Below are positions 9,477 to 19,286 of a stretch of 64,000 nucleotides of DNA, in pieces. How positions within the stretch are numbered: position 1 is the stretch's first letter; every line of letters starts with the position of its first letter. The position numbers and the translations under genes are program-made. The notes under the pieces are model-generated. The model ran no database searches. It worked only from the letters and a program-made list of their open reading frames with translations, and had not been told where the DNA came from. This DNA is from Corynebacterium macginleyi (GTDB lineage: Bacteria > Actinomycetota > Actinomycetes > Mycobacteriales > Mycobacteriaceae). The stretch lies in the NCBI RefSeq assembly GCF_003688935.1, contig NZ_REGE01000003.1:62001-126000 (forward strand), written 5' to 3'.

Positions 9477-10043
9477 ATGAAATCCTATTACTTGGCCGCG
9501 CTTTCATGCATAACCATTCTCGTTATCGCATGGTACGCGTGGCCTTTTCCGCGTTTCGAAGTCTCCACGGTGTCAGATCGCACAAAAATGCAGGGCTACA
9601 ACCGCGACGAATTCGGCGGCTGGCAGCCCAATGGCGCGTGCACCACGCGTGAGGCCATCATAAAGAATCAGGCCAGTGAAGCCCTTTCTGACTGCCGTCC
9701 GCAGTCCGGCATGATCTATGACCCCTATGCGGGCGAGATGATTTCAGCCACCTCTCCCATCGAAGTCGACCACATTTTCCCCCTTTCTGCCGCCTTTGAC
9801 ATGGGTGCCGCGGATTGGGACCGAAACACTAAGATTCGCTTTGCCAATGATCCGCTTAATCTGGTGGCCACAAGCCGGAAACTCAACCAGGAAAAGTCCG
9901 ATTCCCTCCCCTCCGAGTGGTTGCCGCCAGCCAACCGCTGTGATTACTCGCGGCGCTTAGCAGAGATCGCGCAAAAGTATAAGCTATCATTGTCCCGCGC
10001 GGACGTTCGGGCCATGAGAAGACAATGTCGGTTCGATTTCTAA
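9477..10043 (+). CDS. Membrane-anchored or secreted HNH-family nuclease (DUF1524/GmrSD C-terminal type)
   Basis: A 188-residue protein with an N-terminal hydrophobic segment (residues 5-24) that should act as signal anchor or signal peptide. The HNH core is 'EVDHIFPLSAAFDMGA' near 100-115 followed by 'NDPLNLVATSRKLNQEKSD', the beta-beta-alpha metal fold of DUF1524-type nucleases. Four cysteines could form disulfides outside the cell. Family members are common secreted nucleases in Actinobacteria and may serve nutrient acquisition; substrate is unproven. It begins 34 bp after putP on the same strand, so co-transcription is possible. Confidence 0.8.
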   Translation: MKSYYLAALSCITILVIAWYAWPFPRFEVSTVSDRTKMQGYNRDEFGGWQPNGACTTREAIIKNQASEALSDCRPQSGMIYDPYAGEMISATSPIEVDHIFPLSAAFDMGAADWDRNTKIRFANDPLNLVATSRKLNQEKSDSLPSEWLPPANRCDYSRRLAEIAQKYKLSLSRADVRAMRRQCRFDF

Positions 10044-10099
10044 AAGGGAAATTTATTAGGGTGAACAAGGCAACTTTTCTTAACTGAAGGGCATCCTCC

Positions 10100-10543
10100 A
10101 TGACTACTTTGTTCATCTTCCTGCACGTGGCCGCAGCCATTATCCTACTCGGCCCGGTATGCATTTCTACCTCTATCTACCAGACCCAACTGCAGCGCGC
10201 AGCACAGGGCGATAGCACGGCTCTAGGCGCCGCCCGTAACTTGCACAACATCACCAATACTTACGGCTACATTTCCGCTCTCGTGCCAATCCTTGGTCTT
10301 GCTGTATTCCTCTCTGATATTGAGACCTTCAAGAGCCAGGTTAACTTCCACATCGCCATCCTCGTGGCCATCATTGCGTGGTGCCTTCTCTTCTTCCTTA
10401 TCCTTCCTAAGCAGCGCACGGCGCAGGCAGCCTTGGAGTCCGGCGATACCGCCAACCTGGGCTCCATTAAGAAGTCTCTGTCCGCTTTCGGCGGCATCTT
10501 CAACCTCCTGTGGGTCATCTGCCTTATCCTGATGTACATCTAG
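10100..10543 (+). CDS. Small four-helix integral membrane protein (DUF2269-like)
   Basis: A 147-residue protein with four hydrophobic stretches near residues 3-24, 57-73, 85-103 and 125-146. The first, beginning 'LFIFLHVAAAIILLGPV', has the His in the first helix typical of DUF2269-type membrane proteins. No catalytic motif is visible and the function is unknown. It follows the HNH nuclease by 56 bp on the same strand and is convergent with the next gene (8-bp gap). Confidence 0.7.
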   Translation: MTTLFIFLHVAAAIILLGPVCISTSIYQTQLQRAAQGDSTALGAARNLHNITNTYGYISALVPILGLAVFLSDIETFKSQVNFHIAILVAIIAWCLLFFLILPKQRTAQAALESGDTANLGSIKKSLSAFGGIFNLLWVICLILMYI

Positions 10544-10551
10544 GAAGCTAT

Positions 10552-11790
10552 TTACTTCTCCGGGACAGTGTCATCGCTGTCCCCTTTTTCATCCTTAGAA
10601 TCCTCCCGAAGTTTTTCTTTTAACTGTTGCGCATCTGCATGCGCATTCTCCCTGCGCTTCTGCGTTGCTTGCGCTACTGTCTGCGCCCACCTGCGGTGCT
10701 TGGGCGCTAGTGGTCCGCTCGCGGAGTCATAGACCCACGTAGAGTCCTCAAAAAGCCAGACGATGTCCCCGGTTATCGGGTCCTTGATATAAAAGGCCCT
10801 TCCATCGGTCTTTATGTTGTGATGATGCTGGCATAGGCACGTAAGGTTCGCCGCCGACGTCGGCCCGCCGTCTGCGAAATCATGCCGGTGGTCCATCTGG
10901 GAAGCCACCGCAGGTCGCGTACAGCCCGGCCACCGACACGTTCCATCCAGTCCCTCCACAAACGCCCTAATATCCGGCGGGGTCACATAGCTGGGGCTCT
11001 CCTCCTGACCGGCCTGGTCCATATCCCGTATTGTGGTTGCCCGTGCCTGCAAGTCATCCGCGGTCTGCGGCGATACCCATCCCAGATTCTGTACAAACGC
11101 GGGTGCATCTGGCAGGTCGCAACGATACATATTTAACACCACCTTGGCTTTCGGCTGTGCTTTTCCGGTCAGCAGCTCCACTGCGGCCTCGGCCATGGTG
11201 AGGTCCTTATCTGCGGCGATATCCCGGATCTTGCGATCAATTATCTCCGCGGTTTCTAGCCCAACGTCTAGACAAACCGCAGCCCACTCCCCGCCGGTAG
11301 GTTCCACGCTATAGGATTGCTTTCGGTGGGGATCACGCGCGGCGATGGAGGGATCGAGGCGCACGATGAGCTCACGCAACTTGCGGCGGAGGTTTCGGTG
11401 CGAGGGCAGTTTCTGATTGGGACGGGTGGGGGTCAAATAGTTGACCAGTGCATCGTCGATAGTTAATTTCTTCTCCGTATCAATGGCGCCGAGTTTCGCT
11501 AGAGTCTGGTCGATCGTGATGAGTCGGTCTAGATCTAAATGGAAGTGCTGTTCTTGCCGGGCCCGCAGCCGCGGCAGCTCCTTTAGTCGTTCGAAGGCAA
11601 AGATAATATTTCTAATGCGGGATTGGCGCACCCCGGTTAAATCTGCGAGAGATTGGCTAATAATTTCGATATCCACATCCGGGGCAGGATGGAGCTTCTC
11701 CCAGAACTGATATTCCGCCTTCCTAAGCTCCGTAGCAGTACGGGAGGTGAAATTTTCCGGATTGGTATTGGCATAATATGACGAATTCAT
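10552..11790 (-). CDS. HNH endonuclease-domain protein (DUF222 type)
   Basis: A 412-residue protein of the large actinobacterial DUF222/HNH group. The N-terminal two thirds are helical. The HNH domain is at the C-terminal side: 'CRWPGCTRPAVASQMDHRHD' near residue 295 and 'LTCLCQHHHNIKTDGRAF' near 330, with paired Cys for zinc and the DH...N...H catalytic set. A charged, low-complexity tail ends the protein. ATG 11790 was preferred over an in-frame start 42 bp upstream because a purine-rich AAAGAAAG lies just before it. These proteins occur in many copies per genome and their biological role is unknown. Confidence 0.8.
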   Translation of the reverse strand: MNSSYYANTNPENFTSRTATELRKAEYQFWEKLHPAPDVDIEIISQSLADLTGVRQSRIRNIIFAFERLKELPRLRARQEQHFHLDLDRLITIDQTLAKLGAIDTEKKLTIDDALVNYLTPTRPNQKLPSHRNLRRKLRELIVRLDPSIAARDPHRKQSYSVEPTGGEWAAVCLDVGLETAEIIDRKIRDIAADKDLTMAEAAVELLTGKAQPKAKVVLNMYRCDLPDAPAFVQNLGWVSPQTADDLQARATTIRDMDQAGQEESPSYVTPPDIRAFVEGLDGTCRWPGCTRPAVASQMDHRHDFADGGPTSAANLTCLCQHHHNIKTDGRAFYIKDPITGDIVWLFEDSTWVYDSASGPLAPKHRRWAQTVAQATQKRRENAHADAQQLKEKLREDSKDEKGDSDDTVPEK

Positions 11791-11901
11791 GAGCTTTCTT
11801 TCGACCGATCTACTAGAACATATTTTCGTCATACATCATACAAAACCACTTCGACACGCTACCCCCATTTATAGTAAAAGCGCAGTTCAGAGGGTATGAA
11901 A

Positions 11902-11927
11902 AAAGGGCCTCTAAAGAGAGGCCCTTT
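11902..11927 (-). terminator. Intrinsic terminator after deaD
   Basis: Perfect 11-bp stem (11902-11912 with 11917-11927), loop of 4 nt, GC-rich core GGGCCTCT. On the minus strand it starts 10 nt after the deaD stop and is followed by TTTTTT. This is a textbook rho-independent terminator. Confidence 0.9.
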
Positions 11928-11936
11928 GGGGTTTAA

Positions 11937-13805
11937 TTAGTCGTGGAACCTACCACCGTGTTTGCGGCGACCGCCACCATCACGGCGAGGCGGGCGACCA
12001 GTATCCTTCTGGATCTTAATAAGTTGACCAGAAATCCTGGTGTCCTTCAGACGCTCCAACACCGCCGGGTCCATGTTCTTCGGCAGATCCACAAGGGTGT
12101 GACCCACCGCAATGGTGATGCGACCAAAGTCCTTAGCAGACAAGCCACCTTCGTTGGCGATTGCACCGACAATGGCACCGGGGCGGACATTCTGGCGTTT
12201 GCCGACGTCCAACCGGTACGTCTCAAAGTCACCATCCGAGCGCCGGGAGCCGCCGCGGCTCTTGCCGCCACCCCGGAAGTCGCGGTCACGCTTGCGGTCA
12301 TCGCGATCGCGGCGTTCCTTCTTCGGCTTGGGCAGAGGCTTGTCTTCCAACAGGAATTTCTTGCCACCCTGGTGCATGACGGCCAATGCAGCGGCGATGT
12401 CATCCATCGCAACATTGTTGTCTTCCGAATACTTGCGCACCAAATTGCGGAATAAATCAGCCTGCTTGTTGTCCATGGCTTGAGTAATGGCCTGCGCAAA
12501 CTTTTCCTTGCGCTTCTCATTGACCTCATCGACAGACGGCAGGTCCATCTCTTCGAGGCGTGCGTTGGTCACACGCTCGATGGAGCGCAGCATGCGGCGC
12601 TCGCGCGGCGTGACGAACAAAATTGCCTCGCCGGAGCGCCCCGCACGGCCAGTACGGCCGATGCGGTGCACGTAAGACTCGGTATCGTTCGGAATATCGA
12701 AGTTCACCACATGGGTGATGCGCTCGACATCAAGGCCACGCGCGGCCACGTCAGTAGCCACGAGGATGTCGAGGCGACCATCCTTTAGTTGGTCAACGGT
12801 ACGCTCGCGCTGCGCCTGGGCGATGTCACCATTAATGGCACCAGCACTATAACCGCGATCGCGCAGTGCCTCGGCCACCTCTTCGGTCTCATGCTTGGTG
12901 CGACAGAAGACGATAATGGCGTCGTAGGTGGTGACCTCGAGGATGCGAGTGAAAGCATCCATCTTTGCGCGGTGCGGAATCAAGAGAAAGCGCTGCTTAA
13001 TGTTGTCGTTGGTGCGGCGCTCGGACTTAACGGTTACTTCCGCCGGGTTGTGCAGGTATTGCTTGGACAGGCGGCGGATCGCGTTGGGCATGGTGGCTGA
13101 GAAAAGCGCCACCTGCTTGCGGTCCGGGGTGCTTTCCAGGATGCGCTCGACGTCTTCCTGGAAGCCCATGTTCAGCATCTCATCGGCTTCATCGAGGACG
13201 AGGAACTGCAGTTGGGACAGATCGAGCGAGCCCTTTTCCAGATGGTCGATGACGCGGCCGGGGGTACCCACGATGACCTGGGCACCACGGCGCAGACCAG
13301 ACAGCTGGATGCCATAAGCCTGGCCACCGTAGATAGGAAGAACTTCGATGCCTTTCAGGGTTTCCGCGAAGGACTGGAAGGCATCTGCAACCTGCAGAGC
13401 CAGCTCGCGGGTAGGCGCAAGAACAAGTGCCTGCGGGTGGCGTGCCTGCGGGTCAAGCTGGGACAAAACCGGCAGCGCAAAGGCAGCGGTTTTTCCGGTA
13501 CCGGTCTGCGCCAGGCCCACGACATCGCGGCCTGCCATCAGGATAGGGATGGTTTCTTTTTGGATGGGGGACGGCTTCGTAAAGCCTACCTTCGCAACGG
13601 CTTGCAGAATTTTATCTGGCAGGTCGAGGTGCTCGAACCCCTGGGAGTCGTCGTTGGCCGAGTCCTGAGACTCAGCGCCGGTACCCTCAGAAGTATTCGC
13701 AGCCCTGGTCTCCTTATTGACACCTTGCGAGTTGTCCTGAGATTCCGACTTTTTAACATCTTCCGGCTCGTTTACGCCGCCGGTGGCGTTATCGGTAATG
13801 CTCAT
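11937..13805 (-). CDS. deaD: DEAD-box ATP-dependent RNA helicase with DbpA-type RNA-binding domain
   Basis: A 622-residue DEAD-box helicase. An acidic low-complexity N-terminus (about 60 residues) precedes the Q motif (FTKPSPIQ), motif I AQTGTGKT, PTRELA, DEAD, SAT, ARGLDVERITHV and HRIGRTGRAGRSG. After a basic linker rich in Arg/Asp (KPKKERRDRDDRKRDRD) comes a DbpA-like RNA-binding domain (about residues 530-600) and a Gly/Arg-rich tail. The layout matches CsdA/DeaD, which unwinds RNA during ribosome assembly and cold adaptation. ATG 13805 is chosen because upstream codons lack conservation and GGACGGG lies 3-9 nt before it. Transcription ends at a strong terminator. Confidence 0.92.
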   Translation of the reverse strand: MSITDNATGGVNEPEDVKKSESQDNSQGVNKETRAANTSEGTGAESQDSANDDSQGFEHLDLPDKILQAVAKVGFTKPSPIQKETIPILMAGRDVVGLAQTGTGKTAAFALPVLSQLDPQARHPQALVLAPTRELALQVADAFQSFAETLKGIEVLPIYGGQAYGIQLSGLRRGAQVIVGTPGRVIDHLEKGSLDLSQLQFLVLDEADEMLNMGFQEDVERILESTPDRKQVALFSATMPNAIRRLSKQYLHNPAEVTVKSERRTNDNIKQRFLLIPHRAKMDAFTRILEVTTYDAIIVFCRTKHETEEVAEALRDRGYSAGAINGDIAQAQRERTVDQLKDGRLDILVATDVAARGLDVERITHVVNFDIPNDTESYVHRIGRTGRAGRSGEAILFVTPRERRMLRSIERVTNARLEEMDLPSVDEVNEKRKEKFAQAITQAMDNKQADLFRNLVRKYSEDNNVAMDDIAAALAVMHQGGKKFLLEDKPLPKPKKERRDRDDRKRDRDFRGGGKSRGGSRRSDGDFETYRLDVGKRQNVRPGAIVGAIANEGGLSAKDFGRITIAVGHTLVDLPKNMDPAVLERLKDTRISGQLIKIQKDTGRPPRRDGGGRRKHGGRFHD

Positions 13806-13851
13806 TGCCCGTCCAACCCTACGCGATACCGGCGGCAAACTCCATTCCTGG

Positions 13852-15021
13852 CTATACCCCCGCCACGAATGTGCGGTAGCTCAGCGGCATGCCCGGCCGG
13901 TAGGCCAGGTGCACCGCGCTGGGAGCGTCGAGTACGTGCAAGTCAGCGGCGGCGCCTTCCACCAGGGTGCCCTTCGCGGGACGACCCTGTGGGTCGAGAC
14001 CATTGCCCACGTTATGGCGGCGCAACGCCGTGGCACCGCCGGTGGTAGCGGCGTAGATGGCCTCATCGACAGATAGATGCTGCTGCAGGACAGCCGTGGT
14101 CACGCAGTAGTTCATCGACGAGGTATAGGACGTCCCGGGGTTGAGGTTGGAGGCAATGGCGAGGGTGACGCCGGCATCAAGAAGCGCACGACCAGGTGCC
14201 AGGGGCTCGCGGGTGGAAAGATCACACGCTGGGAGCATAGTGGCCACGGTTTCGGACGACGCGAGCTTTTCGATATCGCTATCGCTCAGGTAGTTCACGT
14301 GGTCCACCGAAGCGGCGCCGAGCTCTACCGCAAGGCTCACGCCCGGTCCCTCACCCAGCTGATTACCATGCACTCGTAGGCCAAGGCCCAACTTCTTACC
14401 GGCTTCAAGAACCCGGCGCGACTGCTCTTCGTTGAATGCGCCGCGCTCACAAAAGACGTCGATCCACTGGACGTATTCGGCAACGCCGTCCAGCATCGGG
14501 CCGACGACCTCATCGAGGTAGTCTTCCGCATCCGCTCCTGGCGGCACGAGGTGGGCGCCTAAGAAGGTGACATCATCAACGTGCTGGGCTGCCACGCGCG
14601 CGGCTTCTACCTCGGAGTCCGTGTCAAGGCCGTAGCCGGTCTTGGTCTCGAAGGTAGTGGTGCCACCGCGGCGGCCGGCGGCCACGCGCTCGGCGACGAG
14701 CTTATCCAAACGGTCTGCCCCCGCCTGCCGCGTGGCATCCATGGTCACCGCAATGCCGCCGGCCTCGTAGGAACCGCCAGACATGCGAGCTTCAAACTCG
14801 GCGGAGCGGTCGCCGTCGAAGACCATGTGGGTGTGCGAATCGACCCAGCCGGGCAGCACCGCGCGCCCGCCTAAGTCCACCTGATCATCGGCAGCAGGTG
14901 CCTGACTGGCGGGACCAATCCAGGCGATGGTGCCGTGGTCGGCGATAAGGGCGGCATCGTTAAGCGTGCCGTGCCCACTCACCGTGCGCAGTTCAGAAAT
15001 TCCGGTAAAAAGTGTGCTCAT
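13852..15021 (-). CDS. hutI: Imidazolonepropionase
   Basis: A 389-residue amidohydrolase of the HutI family, the third step of histidine degradation (imidazolone-5-propanoate to N-formimidoyl-glutamate). Metal ligands are in 'WVDSHTHMVFDG' near residue 60 and 'VHGNQLGEG' near 218. 'SVDHVNYLSD' and 'ASNLNPGTSYTSSM' follow, all typical of HutI. Its ATG directly abuts the hutU stop codon (no gap), so hutU-hutI are translated as a coupled pair. Confidence 0.95.
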   Translation of the reverse strand: MSTLFTGISELRTVSGHGTLNDAALIADHGTIAWIGPASQAPAADDQVDLGGRAVLPGWVDSHTHMVFDGDRSAEFEARMSGGSYEAGGIAVTMDATRQAGADRLDKLVAERVAAGRRGGTTTFETKTGYGLDTDSEVEAARVAAQHVDDVTFLGAHLVPPGADAEDYLDEVVGPMLDGVAEYVQWIDVFCERGAFNEEQSRRVLEAGKKLGLGLRVHGNQLGEGPGVSLAVELGAASVDHVNYLSDSDIEKLASSETVATMLPACDLSTREPLAPGRALLDAGVTLAIASNLNPGTSYTSSMNYCVTTAVLQQHLSVDEAIYAATTGGATALRRHNVGNGLDPQGRPAKGTLVEGAAADLHVLDAPSAVHLAYRPGMPLSYRTFVAGV

Positions 15022-16698
15022 TTAATCCCTGGCCTTAAATTCCATAGGTACGCGAACGCCGCGCTCTGTGGCAACTTCTTTTGCGCGTGTATATCCAGCA
15101 TCGACGTGGCGGATAACACCCATTCCTGGATCATTAGTGAGCACGGCACGCAGCTTGGCGGCGGCAAGATCAGTGCCATCAGCAACCGAGACCTGGCCCG
15201 CGTGAATAGACCGGCCCATGCCAACACCGCCGCCGTGGTGAAGGGAGACCCAGGTGGCACCGGAGGATACGGCAGTCATGGCGTTGAGCAGCGGCCAGTC
15301 AGCGACGGCGTCGGTGCCATCGAGCATGGCTTCGGTCTCGCGGTACGGCGAAGCGACTGAGCCGGAATCGAGGTGGTCACGGCCGATGACGATGGGGGCC
15401 TTGAGCTTGCCTTCGCGTACCAGGTCATTGAAGAGCAGGCCGGCCTTGTGCCGCTCGTTGTAGCCGAGCCAGCAGATACGAGCGGGCAGGCCCTCGAATT
15501 CAACGTATTCCTCGGCGGCGTCCAGCCAGTTGTGCAGGTGCTCGTTCTCCGGGAATAGCTCCTTGAGGGCTTGATCGGTAACCTTGATATCTTCCGGGTC
15601 GCCAGACAGCGCTGCCCAGCGGAATGGTCCCATTCCCTCGCAGAATAGCGGGCGGATATAAGCGGGAACGAAGCCTGGGAACTCGAATGCGCGCTGGTAG
15701 CCGGCGTGACGAGCCTCGTCACGGATGGAATTACCGTAGTCAAAAACCTCGGCACCTTCGTCCTGGAATTCCACCATCGCTTGGACCTGCGCGGCCATGG
15801 ATTCCCGTGCCTTTTTAGTAAAGGTCGTGGGATCGGCCTTTGCCTCGGACTGCCAGTCATCCACGGTAATTTCGGCGGGCAGGTAGGACAGTGGATCGTG
15901 CGCGGAGGTCTGGTCGGTGACGATGTCTACCTTGAATTCCCCGGCACGCTGGCGGCGCAATACCTCTGGGAAGACCTCAGCGGCGTTTCCTACCAGGCCG
16001 ACGGAAAGCGCCTTCTTGTCTTCCTTGGCAGCGAGGGCCAAGCGCAGGGCCTCGTCTAAGTCGGTGACTACTTCATCGAGGTAGCGCTTGTGCTGACGGC
16101 GGCGCAGGCGGGATTCTTCCACGTCCACGATAATTACCGCTCCACCGTTGAGCGTAACGGCGAGCGGTTGAGCGCCGCCCATGCCGCCACATCCACCGGT
16201 CAGGGTCAGGGTGCCGGCCAGGCTGCCTTCGAAGCGCTTCTTAGCCACGGCCGCGAAGGTCTCGTAGGTGCCCTGCAGGATGCCCTGGGTGGCGATGTAG
16301 ATCCAGGAGCCGGCCGTCATTTGGCCGTACATCATCAGGCCTTCGTCCTCAAGCTTGCGGAAATGTTCCCAGTTGGCCCAGTCGCCCACCAGGTTAGAGT
16401 TGGCGATGAGTACACGCGGTGCCCATTCATTGGTCTTCCAGATGCCCACCGGCTTGCCGGATTGGACGAGGAGGGTTTCGTCGCCTTCCAGGTCTTTTAG
16501 TGATTCCACAATGGCATCGAAGGCTTCCCAGCTGCGGGCTGCGCGGCCAGTGCCCCCGTAGACCACGAGGTCATCGGGGCGCTCCGCTACCTCTGGGTCG
16601 AGGTTATTCATCAGCATGCGCAGTGGCGCTTCGGTTTGCCAGGATTTTGCGTTGAGTTCGGTGCCGCGGGGTGCGCGGACTTCGCGTGGTTCAGACAT
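15022..16698 (-). CDS. hutU: Urocanate hydratase
   Basis: A 558-residue urocanase, second step of histidine catabolism (urocanate to imidazolone propionate), with tightly bound NAD+. Diagnostic segments are '[20 protein letters not shown]' near residue 165, '[17 protein letters not shown]' near 445 and '[17 protein letters not shown]' near 480. Length matches the family (about 555). ATG 16698 is supported by GAAAGGAAG just upstream; the 31 extra upstream codons are not family-like. It leads the hutU-hutI unit and faces a 180-bp intergenic region carrying a HutR-like motif and an inverted repeat. Confidence 0.96.
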   Translation of the reverse strand: MSEPREVRAPRGTELNAKSWQTEAPLRMLMNNLDPEVAERPDDLVVYGGTGRAARSWEAFDAIVESLKDLEGDETLLVQSGKPVGIWKTNEWAPRVLIANSNLVGDWANWEHFRKLEDEGLMMYGQMTAGSWIYIATQGILQGTYETFAAVAKKRFEGSLAGTLTLTGGCGGMGGAQPLAVTLNGGAVIIVDVEESRLRRRQHKRYLDEVVTDLDEALRLALAAKEDKKALSVGLVGNAAEVFPEVLRRQRAGEFKVDIVTDQTSAHDPLSYLPAEITVDDWQSEAKADPTTFTKKARESMAAQVQAMVEFQDEGAEVFDYGNSIRDEARHAGYQRAFEFPGFVPAYIRPLFCEGMGPFRWAALSGDPEDIKVTDQALKELFPENEHLHNWLDAAEEYVEFEGLPARICWLGYNERHKAGLLFNDLVREGKLKAPIVIGRDHLDSGSVASPYRETEAMLDGTDAVADWPLLNAMTAVSSGATWVSLHHGGGVGMGRSIHAGQVSVADGTDLAAAKLRAVLTNDPGMGVIRHVDAGYTRAKEVATERGVRVPMEFKARD

Positions 16699-16782
16699 GG
16701 CTTCCTTTCGCTCGTGCTTATTGACGCCGTACCCTACCCCAAGGCCGGTTTCCCGGGGCTGTCTCCCGGGGGTTTGGCGAGC

Positions 16783-16807
16783 ATCACACATAACAATCTA
16801 GTGTGAT
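16783..16807. promoter_or_regulatory. Inverted repeat ATCACAC-N11-GTGTGAT upstream of hutU
   Basis: Seven-base perfect arms separated by 11 bases, 85-109 bp upstream of the hutU start. The orientation (TCACA...TGTGA) is opposite to the GlxR consensus TGTGA...TCACA, so GlxR is not an obvious match. It may be an operator for hutU or part of its promoter; the binding protein is unknown. Confidence 0.4.
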
Positions 16808-16843
16808 ACACAACGTATTCAAGACTTGTGCATTCACCAACTG

Positions 16844-16879
16844 TCTGGCATTTCAGACTCAGCGGCTACTATGACATCC
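16844..16879 (+). promoter_or_regulatory. HutR-like motif and leaderless promoter of the SGNH lipase gene
   Basis: TCTGGCATTTCAGA at 16844-16857 fits 13 of 14 positions of the reverse complement of the HutR motif that I recall for C. resistens (TCTGwwATwCCAGA; from memory, unverified). A -10 hexamer TACTAT follows at 16867-16872 with 7 nt before ATG 16880, implying a leaderless lipase transcript. The motif covers the lipase -35 area and lies about 145 bp from the hutU start, so it could serve either gene. Confidence 0.55.
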
Positions 16880-17680
16880 ATGCGCCACGTATTGCCCGCC
16901 CTCGCCGCCGCCTGCCTGCTTGCAGGCTGCTCCTTGCAGCCGCAAGAAGCCACAGAAGACCCAGAAAACTATGTGGCCCTCGGCGATTCCTACGCGGCAA
17001 TGGGCTCGACGACGCTCCCCCTCGATCCGCCCGATTCCTGCGCCAGGGCGCAAGATTCCTACCCAGAACTCGCCGCGCATCAGATAAATACGATTTCTTT
17101 CCGCAACGTGGCCTGCCAGGGCGCGAGCACACTGGATGTTTTATCCTCCGCAGGCGAACATCCCGCCCAGGTGGACGCGCTGGCCGCGGATACGTCCCTT
17201 GTCTCCTTGAGCATCGGCGGCAACGACGTAAGCTTTGTGCGCTTGACTCGCTGTGCAACGGACGACATATGCCAGGAGGAATCGGGCCCGCAGATAGAAC
17301 TGGAGCTCCATGATCTGCCGCAAAGGCTGGACAAAGTCTACGAGGAGATCACCCACCGCTCACCTAAGGCAGAGGTCATTGCCACCGGCTATATCCCCCT
17401 CATCAACCCCGGCGAGACCTGCCCTTTTATAGAAAAAATCCCGGCCGACGACCGGGAGTGGTTGGCAGATACCATCCAGCGCATCAACAAAGCGGTGCGC
17501 GAAGCCGCCGAACGCAACGGCGCCGTCTACGTGCTGCCTGAGGATGCCCCGCAGCACTCCGCCTGCTCGGATGAGCCGTGGGTAGACTTTACTGGGCAGG
17601 GTACCGAGTCCTTCCCCATGCACCCCACCCACGCCGGCCAGGTGGCGATGGCGCAGGCAGTTAGCGCAGCTCGCTCGTAG
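16880..17680 (+). CDS. Lipoprotein SGNH/GDSL-type lipase or esterase
   Basis: A 266-residue secreted esterase. It has a signal peptide with lipobox LLAGC near residues 14-18, then 'YVALGDSYAAMGS' (block I Ser), 'SIGGNDVSF' (block III Asn) and 'HPTHAGQ' (catalytic His) near the end. This is the SGNH hydrolase fold of the Rv0518/Streptomyces lipase type. Six cysteines suggest disulfides. It likely releases fatty acids from host or environmental esters at the cell surface. ATG 16880 is chosen because TACTAT lies 7 nt before it (leaderless); ATG 16871 lies inside the -10. The gene is embedded in the hut cluster and overlaps hutH convergently by 20 bp. Confidence 0.85.
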   Translation: MRHVLPALAAACLLAGCSLQPQEATEDPENYVALGDSYAAMGSTTLPLDPPDSCARAQDSYPELAAHQINTISFRNVACQGASTLDVLSSAGEHPAQVDALAADTSLVSLSIGGNDVSFVRLTRCATDDICQEESGPQIELELHDLPQRLDKVYEEITHRSPKAEVIATGYIPLINPGETCPFIEKIPADDREWLADTIQRINKAVREAAERNGAVYVLPEDAPQHSACSDEPWVDFTGQGTESFPMHPTHAGQVAMAQAVSAARS

Positions 17681-19211
17681 CGGCCTCAACGGCATCGATC
17701 AGCGCACCAGACTTGACAAGGCGCACGGTCTCCTCGATTTCCGGTGAAAGGTAGCGGTCGGTCCCTGGGCCCGGAACAGTCGCGCGCAGGGCGTTGATGA
17801 CCGCACCGGTGCCATTAGCAGGCGTTTCCTCGCGCATGTCGATGGCACGCGCCGCGGTGAGGATCTCTACGGCCAAGACGCGCTGTAGACCATCGACGGC
17901 CTTGCGTAACTTGCGGGCGGCGGACCAACCCATAGACACGTGGTCTTCCTGCATGGCAGAAGAAGGAATGGAATCGGCCGAGGACGGGGTAGCCAGGCGC
18001 TTTAATTCGCTGACGATACCGGCCTGGGCGTACTGCGCGATCATGTGGCCGGAGTCGACACCGGGGTCACCGGCAAGAAAGGCATTCAATCCACGGTTGC
18101 GGGCCGGATCGAGGAAGCGGTCGGTACGGCGCTCAGAAATGGACGCCAGGTCCGCAGCGACGATGGCGAGGAAATCGAGGGCATAGGCCACCGGCGCCCC
18201 GTGAAAATTGCCGTTAGAAACCACGCGGCCGTCCTTGGCCACGACTGGGTTATCTACGGCGGCAGCGAGTTCACGCTCAGCTACCTGCGCCGTGTGAGCC
18301 AACGTATCGCGAAAACCGCCCGCTACCTGCGGCGCGCAACGCACCGAGTAGGCGTCTTGGACCTGATTCTTCTTGAACTCCTCCAGCGCCGCGGCAAGGA
18401 TCTCGGAACCGTTCGCAACCTGGCGGATATTGGCTGCGGAGTCGGCCTGGCCCGGGTGCGGGCGCAGCTGCTGCAGGTCATCGGCAAAGACCACGAGGGT
18501 GCCGAGTAGGCCTTCTACCGTCATGGCGGTGGCAATATCGGCGGTCTTGGCGGCCGCGCGCAAGTCAGTAATGGCGAGGCAAAGCTGGCCGAGCATGCCA
18601 TCGGTGCCGTTAATCAGCGCCAGGCCTTCCTTCTCGCGCAGCTGCAGCGGTTCGATGCCGGCTGCAGCAAGGGCCGAACCTGCATCCTGCAACTCGCCGC
18701 CCACGCGGACCTCACCCTCCCCTAAGAGCGCCAGGGCGCAATGGGCCAGCGGCGCCAAGTCGCCGGAGCATCCCAGCGAACCGTATTCGCGCACCACCGG
18801 CACGATGCCGGCATTAAGTGCCTTGGCGTAAGTCTCTACCACCACGGGGCGCACGCCGGTGCGTCCGGTGCACAGAGTGGACAAACGCAGCAACATAAGC
18901 GCGCGGATAACTTCTTCTTCCACCTCAGGGCCGGTACCAGCCGCGTGGGAGCGCACCAGAGATAATTGCAGCTGCGCGCGCATCTCTGCTGGAATGTGGC
19001 GCCGGGCAAGCGCGCCGAAACCAGTAGAGATTCCGTAGACAGGCGTGGGGTCCTGGGCCAATTCTTCAACCCGGTCGCGCGTAGAGGCAACCTCATCGAG
19101 GGCCTCGGCGGAGATTCCTACCGTGGCGCCGTAACGGGCCACTGCCACGACTTCTTCAATGGTCAGCGCTCCGACGCCGACGGTAACACTGGATGGGTAT
19201 GCATTAGGCAT
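17661..19211 (-). CDS. hutH: Histidine ammonia-lyase
   Basis: A 516-residue aromatic ammonia-lyase, first step of histidine catabolism (histidine to urocanate plus ammonia). The MIO cofactor tripeptide is Cys-Ser-Gly here ('YGSLGCSGDLAPLAH' near residue 145) rather than the commoner Ala-Ser-Gly; the Cys form is known in actinobacterial HutH. 'FHGAPVAYALDF' and 'QEDHVSMGW' are further family signatures. ATG 19211 has an AGGAG site 6 nt upstream; the 23 upstream in-frame codons are rejected. It follows hutR by 75 bp on the same strand. Confidence 0.96.
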   Translation of the reverse strand: MPNAYPSSVTVGVGALTIEEVVAVARYGATVGISAEALDEVASTRDRVEELAQDPTPVYGISTGFGALARRHIPAEMRAQLQLSLVRSHAAGTGPEVEEEVIRALMLLRLSTLCTGRTGVRPVVVETYAKALNAGIVPVVREYGSLGCSGDLAPLAHCALALLGEGEVRVGGELQDAGSALAAAGIEPLQLREKEGLALINGTDGMLGQLCLAITDLRAAAKTADIATAMTVEGLLGTLVVFADDLQQLRPHPGQADSAANIRQVANGSEILAAALEEFKKNQVQDAYSVRCAPQVAGGFRDTLAHTAQVAERELAAAVDNPVVAKDGRVVSNGNFHGAPVAYALDFLAIVAADLASISERRTDRFLDPARNRGLNAFLAGDPGVDSGHMIAQYAQAGIVSELKRLATPSSADSIPSSAMQEDHVSMGWSAARKLRKAVDGLQRVLAVEILTAARAIDMREETPANGTGAVINALRATVPGPGTDRYLSPEIEETVRLVKSGALIDAVEAATSELR

Positions 19212-19286
19212 GATAACTCCTGTTGTCTTTGGGTGCAGCAAAATATAGCTCACGTCACAGCCTAACGCGCTAGCCCGCATGCTACC

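Noticed and set aside
16742..16772. CCCGGG repeats as a terminator for hutU or the lipase
   Set aside because: They lie upstream of both starts and have no T tract.
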